A stretch of 5,577 bases of DNA from Candidatus Nomurabacteria bacterium (GCA_943354525.1 CALRCI010000026.1:2481-8057); one strand, 5' to 3'; shown: positions 1 to 5,500, counted from the first letter of the stretch. The notes: a model not told the origin generated them from the sequence alone. Numbers and translations: made by a program.

Positions 1-97
1 GGAGCCAGAACATGAGCCAGAGGATGGCCGGTACCAATCCCGCGATGAGTGAGAGAACGAGCGTGACCGGATTATCAGAGAAGGCGAGTGTGTGCAT
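1..97 (-). CDS. PrsW-like intramembrane metalloprotease, N-terminus only (partial)
   Basis: The reading frame starts at the ATG at 97-95 and runs off the left edge after 32 codons. The visible protein has a short polar start (MHTLAFSDNP) followed by a hydrophobic helix from about residue 11 that ends in GLVPAILWLMFWL. A first membrane segment with a 'PA(L/I)LWL(L/M)F(F/W)L' end is typical of PrsW-family proteases, where it is normally followed by a charged RED-HPEP stretch, here outside the window. Known PrsW proteins are polytopic membrane metalloproteases; in Bacillus one makes the first cut in an anti-sigma factor. The start lies 3 bases after the valS stop, so it is probably translated from the valS mRNA, and no clear ribosome binding site is visible. 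With one helix seen, another membrane protein is possible. Confidence 0.5.
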   Translation of the reverse strand, partial: MHTLAFSDNPVTLVLSLIAGLVPAILWLMFWL

Positions 98-100
98 AGG

Positions 101-2263
101 TTATGCTTGTGGCCATGATGACACCATGAGCGGTGTCTCGCTGCGATCGATCATCGACCAGATTTCTTCGGTGACGAACGGCATGAACGGATGGAGTGCG
201 CGAATGAGAATATTCAGTTCTTCGCGAAGCAGAGCCTGCGCCGAGCGTTTTGCATCGCCGCCGGCAGTGATTTTCGTTTTGCTGCGCTCGATGATGACAT
301 CGGCGAATGAATGCCAGAAATGATGATAGAGCTTCTCGGCAACGATGTAGAATTTGTATTCGTCCATCTCGACGGTAATTTCTTTTATGAGTGCGTACAA
401 TTCATCGAGTGATTTTTGATCTGCGGCATCGAGCGTTACTTTTTCGTCTGTAGGCAAATCATATGTATTCTCAAGCACAAACCGTGTGACATTCCACATC
501 TTGTTTGCGAATTTACTGTAACCGCGAATACGATCTTCGGCGAGTGCAAGGGAAGTGCCTGGTGTGTTGCCGACGACCATTCCGATACGAAACGCGTCAG
601 TGCCATATTTCGATGTCAGGTCTAGTGGATTTATAACGTTGCCTTTACTTTTACTCATCTTTTGGCCTTTGGCATCGAGGACAAGTCCATGGAGATAGAC
701 GGTTTCAAATGGGATTTCGCCGGTTACATAGAGTCCAAGCATGATCATACGTGAGACCCAGAAAAAGATAATTTCACCAGCAGTCTCGAGAACATCCGTG
801 GAGTAATAATTTTTGAAGTCAGGACTTTCAGGATATCCAAGTGCGGCAAACGGCCATTGGCTCGAAGAGAACCACGTATCGAAAGTATCAGTATCTTGGC
901 GAAGTTCTTTGCCGCATGTGGTGCATGTCGTTTGCGTATTATCGAGATCGACAAATCCTTCCTCGCAACTATCACAGATCTTCGCTGGTATCGGAATGCC
1001 CCAGACTATCTGGCGGGAAATATTCCAGTCGATGATGTTTTCGAGCCAGTATGTAGTGATTTTTTTGTATTGTTCTGGGATGTAATTAATTTCGTCTGCA
1101 TTGATTTTCTCGAGCGCGCGCTCAGCAAGAGGTTTCATCTTCACAAACCATTGGCTTTTGATCTGTGGTTCGATGAGCGTGCCACATTTGTAACAGGTAC
1201 GGACGACGTGCTTGTATTTATCATCAATTTTTTCGACGAGACCTTTTGTTTGTAATTTCTCTACGATAAGTTTGCGTGCTTTCGAGATATGCATTCCGGA
1301 AAATTCTCCAGCGATCGGAAGCAGTTTGCCTTTTTCATCGATAATCTGTTCTTTGTCTAGTTTATGGCGTTCGGCAATAGCGAAGTCGGCGGCATCGTGC
1401 CATGGAGTAATCGTCATGACACCAGTTCCGAATTCCATATCGATACTATCATCCTTGATAATTGTTGCCGTAATCGGACCATTGATCCACTCGAGGTCGA
1501 TTTTTTGTCCGTTAGCATATTCAGAATAGCGAGGATCGAGAGGATGCATGACGACGTATTTATCGCCGAACTTCGTCTCGGGACGGACTGTGGCAATAAC
1601 GAACGGACCGTATTTGAGATAGTACAGCGGATCCATGCGTTCTTCGTCAGCGATTTCCAAATCGGAAAAAGACGTCTGATGTTTCGGACACCAGCTGATG
1701 ATGCGCTTACCGCGATAGAGAAGCTTATCTTCAGACAATTTTTTGAATGTCGAATAGACTGTCGTAACGATATCTGGATCGAGTGTAAATTTCTCACGCG
1801 ACCAGTCGCATGATGCACCCATGCTCCGAATCTGGGATTTGATATTTGTCGAATTAGTCAGTGTGAAGTCGAGGATTTCCTTGTAGAGTTCTTCATGACT
1901 CATATCGAAGCGCGAACGATCTTCTTTTTCTAATTTCTTCTCGTACACGACTTGTGTCTCGAAACCGGCGTGATCGAGTCCGGGGAGCCAGAGCGTCTTA
2001 TAACCTTGCATGCGTTTATAGCGAACCATAATGTCTTCAAGGGTCATGACGAGGCCATGGCCGGCGTGGAGCGAACCGTTGGCATTTGTCGGCGGCATGA
2101 TGATGGAGAAAGATTCGGCATCAGGTTTTGTATGACCTTTCTCAATACATGTGTCCGGATTAAAAAATCCGCTCTTCTCCCAGAGCTTATAGATGCGGCC
2201 TTCGGTGCCGGCGGCGCTGTACGGTTTGAAGAGTTTTTCGGGAATATTGGCAGGATTTTCCAT
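101..2263 (-). CDS. valS: Valyl-tRNA synthetase (ValRS), compact form
   Basis: This is a cytoplasmic class Ia aminoacyl-tRNA synthetase that joins valine to tRNA(Val) using ATP and edits mischarged threonine. Visible in the 720-residue protein: the HIGH-type motif as HAGH (residues 66-69) in a PPTNANGSLHAGH context; DHAG (97-100) followed by TQVV; the CP1 editing domain, with ATVRPETKFGD (224-234) and GTGVMTITPWHD (279-290); cysteine pairs C357/C360, C430/C433 and C447/C450 that could hold zinc; DTWFSS (462-467); the KMSKS loop (535-539); and an anticodon-binding helical domain ending with HPFMPFVTEEIW (691-702). DHAG..TQ and the RPET..GD form point to ValRS rather than IleRS or LeuRS. It ends in SSWPQA, so the tail and C-terminal coiled-coil arm of typical 850-950-residue bacterial ValRS are missing. 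I chose the ATG at 2263 because the family's N-terminus (LFKPYSAAGTEGRIYKLWEK) follows it directly and a promoter lies just upstream. Confidence 0.96.
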   Translation of the reverse strand: MENPANIPEKLFKPYSAAGTEGRIYKLWEKSGFFNPDTCIEKGHTKPDAESFSIIMPPTNANGSLHAGHGLVMTLEDIMVRYKRMQGYKTLWLPGLDHAGFETQVVYEKKLEKEDRSRFDMSHEELYKEILDFTLTNSTNIKSQIRSMGASCDWSREKFTLDPDIVTTVYSTFKKLSEDKLLYRGKRIISWCPKHQTSFSDLEIADEERMDPLYYLKYGPFVIATVRPETKFGDKYVVMHPLDPRYSEYANGQKIDLEWINGPITATIIKDDSIDMEFGTGVMTITPWHDAADFAIAERHKLDKEQIIDEKGKLLPIAGEFSGMHISKARKLIVEKLQTKGLVEKIDDKYKHVVRTCYKCGTLIEPQIKSQWFVKMKPLAERALEKINADEINYIPEQYKKITTYWLENIIDWNISRQIVWGIPIPAKICDSCEEGFVDLDNTQTTCTTCGKELRQDTDTFDTWFSSSQWPFAALGYPESPDFKNYYSTDVLETAGEIIFFWVSRMIMLGLYVTGEIPFETVYLHGLVLDAKGQKMSKSKGNVINPLDLTSKYGTDAFRIGMVVGNTPGTSLALAEDRIRGYSKFANKMWNVTRFVLENTYDLPTDEKVTLDAADQKSLDELYALIKEITVEMDEYKFYIVAEKLYHHFWHSFADVIIERSKTKITAGGDAKRSAQALLREELNILIRALHPFMPFVTEEIWSMIDRSETPLMVSSWPQA

Positions 2264-2269
2264 GCATAA

Positions 2270-2297
2270 AATATAGCATTTTCTCAGGTGTTTCCAA
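2270..2297 (-). promoter_or_regulatory. valS promoter, extended -10 type, predicting a leaderless mRNA
   Basis: Read on the minus strand, TGCTATATT (2278-2270) is an extended -10 box, with hexamer TATATT at 2275-2270. A -35-like TTGGAA (2297-2292) lies 16 bases upstream. Six bases separate the -10 hexamer from the A of the ATG at 2263, so transcription should begin at or within a base or two of the start codon. No Shine-Dalgarno sequence could be included. The placement is read from sequence; the start point is inferred. Confidence 0.7.
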
Positions 2298-2319
2298 ATA
2301 TCAGTTTTTCTGCTAGCAT
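2291..2319 (+). promoter_or_regulatory. Probable promoter of the 135-residue gene
   Basis: On the plus strand, TGCTAGCAT (2311-2319) resembles an extended -10 box, with hexamer TAGCAT matching 4 of 6 consensus bases. TTTCCA (2291-2296) matches 4 of 6 -35 bases at the ideal 17-base spacing. Transcription would start near 2326, leaving about 11 bases of leader without a Shine-Dalgarno site. The -35 box occupies almost the same bases as the -35 box of the leftward valS promoter, so the two are back to back. Confidence 0.5.
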
Positions 2320-2336
2320 GATGAAAAATTATCCTT

Positions 2337-2744
2337 ATGAACAAAAAACCATTTCGCAGTCTCAGTCAACAGATTGCTCTGACCTGCTTTATCCTTACGC
2401 GTGCGCGCACCTGTGAGACATTTGAAGATGTTTTACAACAGCTTGATGTCACGCTTACTGCAGTCAACAACGATACAGTCATGCGTCAATTAACCGCAGG
2501 CACTTCGATTGAACCCAAAGTAATCGGAATTCCCAGAGCTGAGCACTGGCTTCCGTATACTCGTGGCGTGTATTATTTCCGCACGAACACGAAACGCAAT
2601 CTCATTTATGCTGGAGATAATGGCGCGCTCCATATTTTTCGGATTTCCGATGCTGATATATTGAAAAATGATGATGACATTCCGCGCAACCGCATGGAAT
2701 GCATTCTGCGCAAAGCCGGCGCAAATGGAAACTACATTTTCTAA
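2337..2744 (+). CDS. Small hypothetical protein (135 aa), possible degenerate GIY-YIG domain
   Basis: I do not recognise this protein with certainty. It has no signal peptide or membrane helix. The N-terminal half (about residues 8-55) looks helical. The second half has a beta-like stretch, GVYYFRTNTKRNLIYAG. GVY (77-79) and YAG (91-93) are 11 residues apart, the spacing usual between the two halves of a GIY-YIG nuclease motif. R102, E121 and N130 or N132 lie roughly where that fold keeps its catalytic Arg, Glu and terminal Asn, but the YAG-to-Glu distance (about 28 residues) is shorter than the 46 or so in UvrC. Codon use looks like real coding sequence. The gene has its own candidate promoter upstream and a strong terminator 22 bases after its TAA, so it forms a complete one-gene unit between divergent valS and convergent tsaD. 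A winged-helix DNA-binding protein is an alternative reading. Confidence 0.72.
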   Translation: MNKKPFRSLSQQIALTCFILTRARTCETFEDVLQQLDVTLTAVNNDTVMRQLTAGTSIEPKVIGIPRAEHWLPYTRGVYYFRTNTKRNLIYAGDNGALHIFRISDADILKNDDDIPRNRMECILRKAGANGNYIF

Positions 2745-2753
2745 AAACAGTGC

Positions 2754-3905
2754 TTATAATTTCAAGTTCCCGTCTGCTTTCATAAGCGAACGGGAATTTT
2801 TATTCGCTTTTTCGAAATAGCCAGCAATGGCGATCATGAGCGCATTATCGGTGGAAAGTTTTTTATCAGGAAAGAGCACTGCCACGTTTTCTTTTTTCAA
2901 GGCTTTGGTTAATTCAGTCCGCAAATGCGTATTGGCTGAGACGCCGCCGCCGACGATGACTGATGTTGTCTTGTATTCTTTGACTGCACGAAGTGTCTTG
3001 TGTACGAGCACTTCTACGGCAGCATCCTCGAATTCTCGACACAGATCATTTACGTCATCAGGAGAAAGTTTACCATGATCACGAATAGTGTAGAGCACGG
3101 CAGTTTTCAGACCAGAGAATGAGAAATTGTAGTCATCAGAACGGAGCATTGGGCGAGGAAGGGTAAAAATTTTCGTACTGGCTTTTCGTGCAATATCAGC
3201 CATGGCTGATATTGCTGGACCGCCAGGATACGGAAATCCGAGCATACGTGCGACTTTGTCAAAGGCTTCACCAGCAGCATCGTCTTTGGTCGAGCCGAGA
3301 ATGGTGTATGCGCCAATCTTTTTTGCCAGAACTATCTCCGTGTGTCCACCGGAAACGAGCAGCGAAAGTGCGGGAAATGATTTAGTTGGAATCGTAAATG
3401 ACTTCTTTCCCCCGGTAAACACTGAGAGAATGTGACCTGCCATATGATTGACTGGCACGACGGGAATATTCCACACGAGGCTGAGGGCTCGCGCGAAATT
3501 GATGCCGACCCAGAGCGTTGGTTCGAGTCCTGGCCCGACAGTGACGGCGATGCGATCGAGTTTCGGCTTTTCATACTTCGGAATTTCTTTGAGAAAGATC
3601 TCAAGCATTTCCGGTTCGCGTTCGAGCAGAATTTCTAATTTTTTAGAATTAATTACGAGCGGCGTCTTTGCTTTTTTCAAAAGTTTGGATTGTTTCAAAC
3701 CCGCAACACACAGTGGCACGATGTTTCGCGCATGTTCGCGCTTGGCCATCATCGGAAATACGCCGCCATACGTTGCGTGGAGATCGGTCTGTGAAGAAAT
3801 CAGGTTGGCGAAGATCTTGAATCGCGGTGCCGAATGCGCACCGCTCACTTCAAGAACTGCAATTCCCGTATCGTCACAACTTGTCTCAATAGCTAATATT
3901 TTCAT
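2754..3905 (-). CDS. tsaD: tRNA N6-adenosine threonylcarbamoyltransferase TsaD (Kae1/OSGEP family)
   Basis: TsaD transfers the threonylcarbamoyl group from threonylcarbamoyl-AMP to A37 of ANN-decoding tRNAs, making t6A; its usual partners TsaB, TsaE and TsaC are not in the window. Visible in 383 residues: the ASKHA-fold start AIETSCDDTGIAV (5-17); VTVGPGL (121-127); the metal-binding NHMAGH with H154 and H158; LLVSGGHTE (182-190); DDAAGEAFDKVARMLG (208-223) followed by PYPGGP; FSFSGLKTAV (261-270); VGGGVSAN (318-325); and STDNA with the third metal ligand D353. The E. coli protein is about 337 residues. The excess is mostly a charged segment near residues 75-112, between HARNIVPL and the GPGL motif. 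The start is the only sensible Met, directly before KILAIETSC. The gene lies 41 bases downstream of murA on the same strand, so it is probably cotranscribed. No clear ribosome binding site is visible. Confidence 0.97.
   Translation of the reverse strand: MKILAIETSCDDTGIAVLEVSGAHSAPRFKIFANLISSQTDLHATYGGVFPMMAKREHARNIVPLCVAGLKQSKLLKKAKTPLVINSKKLEILLEREPEMLEIFLKEIPKYEKPKLDRIAVTVGPGLEPTLWVGINFARALSLVWNIPVVPVNHMAGHILSVFTGGKKSFTIPTKSFPALSLLVSGGHTEIVLAKKIGAYTILGSTKDDAAGEAFDKVARMLGFPYPGGPAISAMADIARKASTKIFTLPRPMLRSDDYNFSFSGLKTAVLYTIRDHGKLSPDDVNDLCREFEDAAVEVLVHKTLRAVKEYKTTSVIVGGGVSANTHLRTELTKALKKENVAVLFPDKKLSTDNALMIAIAGYFEKANKNSRSLMKADGNLKL
2767..2801 (+). terminator. Intrinsic terminator of the 135-residue gene, inside the 3' end of tsaD
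   Basis: The stem has arms TTCCCGT (2767-2773) and ACGGGAA (2790-2796), a single C/A mismatch, then an upper stem TGCTT/AAGCG that includes one G-T wobble, closed by loop TCAT (2780-2783). TTTTT (2797-2801) follows directly on the plus strand. This is a well-formed rho-independent terminator for rightward transcription from 2337-2744. Reading leftward, the hairpin is followed by CTTGAAATTAT, with no U-tract, so it should not end the tsaD transcript. The same bases encode the last dozen or so residues of TsaD. Confidence 0.82.
3190..3215. repeat. Perfect 26-bp palindrome inside tsaD
   Basis: The half-site GCAATATCAGCCA (3190-3202) is followed immediately by its exact reverse complement (3203-3215), with no spacer and no mismatch; the next bases outward (T3189 and T3216) do not pair. 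The centre is CCATGG. On the minus strand it encodes A231 to A239 of TsaD (AISAMADIA), just after the conserved PGGP. It could be a dimeric protein's binding site, a cruciform or RNA hairpin, or a coincidence of codon choice. The palindrome is plain in the sequence; any role is unknown. Confidence 0.9.
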
Positions 3906-3921
3906 ATAGTTTCAAATTTTT

Positions 3922-3942
3922 GTGAGGAGTTGAACTCCTCAC
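3922..3942 (-). promoter_or_regulatory. Strong RNA hairpin in the murA-tsaD intergenic gap, function unclear
   Basis: GTGAGGAG (3922-3929) and CTCCTCAC (3935-3942) form a perfect 8-bp stem around TTGAA; the inverted repeat extends to 10 bp per arm around a single central G. It begins 4 bases after the murA stop codon and ends 16 bases before the tsaD ATG. On the minus strand it is followed by AAAAATTTG, not a U-run, and on the plus strand by CAGATTAG, so it is not a canonical intrinsic terminator either way. It may stabilise the murA mRNA end, be a processing site, or lower tsaD expression relative to murA. Confidence 0.7.
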
Positions 3943-3946
3943 CAGA

Positions 3947-5464
3947 TTAGATTCCTTTGATGACAGTAACATTAGCACCGATTGAATTGAGACGCTCGGC
4001 GATTTCTTCGTAGCCGCGCTTGATCGAATAGACATTACGAAGCGTGGACGTGCCGTTGGCAGCAAGCATGCCGATGAGAATGATTGTTGCTGGACGAAGC
4101 GCGGGAGGACAAACGATCTGCGCAGCTTTGAGTTCGGATGGGCCATCGACAAGTGCGCGATGCGGATCAAGTAGAGTCACGTGTGCGCCGATACGGTTGA
4201 GTTCGGCGAAATAAATCGCGCGATTTTCCCACATCCAGTCATGGATGAGTGTCGAGCCTTCGGCCTGCGTCGCGATTGGGACGAAGAACGGCAGATTATC
4301 CGTGTTCATGCCCGGATACGGCGTGGCGTGGATTTTTTCCTCCGGTGCGTGAAGTTTGGAAGGGAAGACGGTAATGTCGGCGAGAATCGTACGTTTGTTG
4401 TACGAAGCATATTGCTTCGAGAGTTTATATTTGAGTCCCATGTCGGTGAGCACCATCAGTTCGCGACGGAGGTATTCGACGGGACAGCGCGTAACTGTCA
4501 ATTTCGAATGCGTCGTGACACCGGCTGCGATCCACATCATGGATTCGATTGGATCTTCACTGTTCGTGTACTCGATTCGTTTATTGATTGTCTCCATTCC
4601 GGTGATTTTCAATGTCGAAGTACCGATGCCTTCGATTGATACGCCGAGATCGGAGAGGAAATAACAAATTTCCTGCACCATGTAATTGGCTTGTGCGAAA
4701 TGGATGACCGTCTCTTCGGGAATTTGTGCGGCAAGCATGACGAGATTGATTGTCGCCATGTCGCTTGATTCGTAGAGCGTGAAATCGGCGCCAGAGAGTT
4801 TGCTATGGCTGACGTGGTAATCGGTATCAGTCGTTGTAATCTCGAGACCAAGCTCCTTGAAGCCTTCGGCGTGCGCCTTGATGGTACGCTTGCCCATCTT
4901 GCAGCCGCCTGAATGAGGCAGATTGAATGATTTTACTTGTTTGCCGAGTGCGCCAAAGAGATAGAGTGATACGCGGATCTTGCGGGCAGCATCGGCATCA
5001 ATGTTTCCGAGCGAGAATTTCTTTGGCGGAGTAATTTCGAGACTGTTATCTCCAGTCCATCGTACTTCGGCGCCGATCGAGCGCACCAGTTCGATCAGGC
5101 GGTGTACTTCTTCAATTTTTGGAATACCATGCAGTGTCGTCGGAGCGCGATTGATGAGTGCGGCAGGAATGAGAGCCACTGCACCATTCTTGGAGAAGTG
5201 CGTGGTGATGGATCCTGAGAGCTTGCGTCCACCTTCGATGCGGAAATCCACGGCATCGGAGAGCGATACGATATTGCGATCCAGGACATCGCTGACTTTG
5301 GCCAGAAGTTCGAGCGTGAAGTTCTGATCGCCCTTTTCCATGCGTGCCACAGCGCTCTGGGACGTGGCGAGAGATTTGGCAAATTCTGCTTGGGTCAGAC
5401 CGCGGTGTTCGCGGAGGTTCTTGATAAATGAGCCGATCTTATGGGATTGGGTTTTCTTAGTCAT
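3947..5464 (-). CDS. murA: UDP-GlcNAc enolpyruvyl transferase (MurA) with N-terminal Xre-type HTH
   Basis: MurA moves enolpyruvate from PEP to UDP-N-acetylglucosamine, the first committed step of peptidoglycan synthesis, in the cytoplasm. The 505-residue protein has two parts. Residues about 10-65 are a Cro/C1-type helix-turn-helix (LREHRGLTQAEFAKSL, then SQSAVARMEKG, then LELLAKVSDVLD). Residues about 74-505 form a full two-lobed EPSP-synthase-type MurA. Conserved active-site residues, by comparison with E. coli MurA: K92 and N93 (K22/N23), R164 (R91), the PEP-reactive and fosfomycin-targeted C188 in GGC (C115), R193 (R120), D389 (D305), R415 (R331) and R483 in RGYEEIAERL (R397). The Asp of the E. 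coli DLR motif (D369) is replaced: A455-L-R457. I chose the ATG at 5464 because it begins the HTH and a promoter ends 6 bases before it; an in-frame ATG at 5482 falls inside that promoter. murB is divergent; tsaD follows on the same strand. Confidence 0.95.
   Translation of the reverse strand: MTKKTQSHKIGSFIKNLREHRGLTQAEFAKSLATSQSAVARMEKGDQNFTLELLAKVSDVLDRNIVSLSDAVDFRIEGGRKLSGSITTHFSKNGAVALIPAALINRAPTTLHGIPKIEEVHRLIELVRSIGAEVRWTGDNSLEITPPKKFSLGNIDADAARKIRVSLYLFGALGKQVKSFNLPHSGGCKMGKRTIKAHAEGFKELGLEITTTDTDYHVSHSKLSGADFTLYESSDMATINLVMLAAQIPEETVIHFAQANYMVQEICYFLSDLGVSIEGIGTSTLKITGMETINKRIEYTNSEDPIESMMWIAAGVTTHSKLTVTRCPVEYLRRELMVLTDMGLKYKLSKQYASYNKRTILADITVFPSKLHAPEEKIHATPYPGMNTDNLPFFVPIATQAEGSTLIHDWMWENRAIYFAELNRIGAHVTLLDPHRALVDGPSELKAAQIVCPPALRPATIILIGMLAANGTSTLRNVYSIKRGYEEIAERLNSIGANVTVIKGI
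4387..4419. repeat. Two overlapping inverted repeats inside murA
   Basis: TCGTAC (4387-4392) pairs with GTACGA (4400-4405), and CGAAGCA (4403-4409) pairs with TGCTTCG (4413-4419) around TAT. The two potential hairpins share the bases CGA at 4403-4405, so they could not both form fully in one transcript. They lie in the region coding for about residues 349-359 of MurA. Short repeats like these can arise by chance and no function is claimed. Confidence 0.45.
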
Positions 5465-5494
5465 TTGGTGAGTATATCTCATATATGGTATAAT
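5465..5494 (+). promoter_or_regulatory. murB promoter, perfect extended -10, predicting a leaderless mRNA
   Basis: TGGTATAAT (5486-5494) is a perfect extended -10 box (TGnTATAAT). The -35 region is weak: TTGGTG at 5465-5470 (18-base spacing) or TGGTGA at 5466-5471 (17-base spacing), as is common when the -10 is extended. CGCAAT (5495-5500) is all that separates the -10 hexamer from the murB ATG, so the mRNA should begin at the start codon. T5494 belongs to both this -10 box and the murA -35 box. Confidence 0.8.
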
Positions 5495-5499
5495 CGCAA
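5471..5499 (-). promoter_or_regulatory. murA promoter, predicting a leaderless mRNA
   Basis: On the minus strand, TTGCGA (5499-5494) and TATACT (5476-5471) are separated by exactly 17 bases. The A of the murA ATG (5464) is the seventh base after the -10 box, so the transcript should start at the start codon. The whole promoter lies on the same bases as the oppositely directed murB promoter. A short AT-rich dyad, TATAT-CTC-ATATA (5473-5485), sits at the centre and could be an operator. Confidence 0.72.
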
Positions 5500-5500
5500 T

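Noticed and set aside
1364..1813. A 149-codon open frame on the plus strand opposite valS
   Set aside because: It lies wholly antisense to well-conserved ValRS sequence, shows no recognisable domain, and has no promoter or terminator of its own. It is a shadow of GC-biased codons.
2264..2344. An upstream in-frame TTG start that would extend ValRS by 27 residues
   Set aside because: The extension would be translated from the valS promoter itself, is unlike ValRS N-termini, and overlaps the promoter of the divergent small gene. The ATG at 2263 fits the family and the -10 box.
2707..2723. TGCGC / GCGCA inverted repeat near the end of the small gene, considered as a leftward terminator for tsaD
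   Set aside because: The stem is only 5 bp and no U-run follows it on the minus strand.
3448..3909. A 153-codon open frame on the plus strand opposite tsaD
   Set aside because: It is the mirror of conserved TsaD motifs and covers the tsaD start codon; nothing independent supports it.
3922..3942. The murA-tsaD hairpin as an intrinsic terminator of murA
   Set aside because: The stem is strong, but on the transcribed (minus) strand it is followed by A5 rather than U's. Kept as a hairpin of unknown function.
4181..4639. A 152-codon open frame on the plus strand opposite murA
   Set aside because: It lies antisense to conserved MurA residues, with no family features in its translation; treated as a chance frame.
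5465..5482. An alternative murA start at the ATG at 5482 (six extra residues)
   Set aside because: It lies between the -35 and -10 boxes of the predicted murA promoter, and the ATG at 5464 directly precedes the HTH domain.
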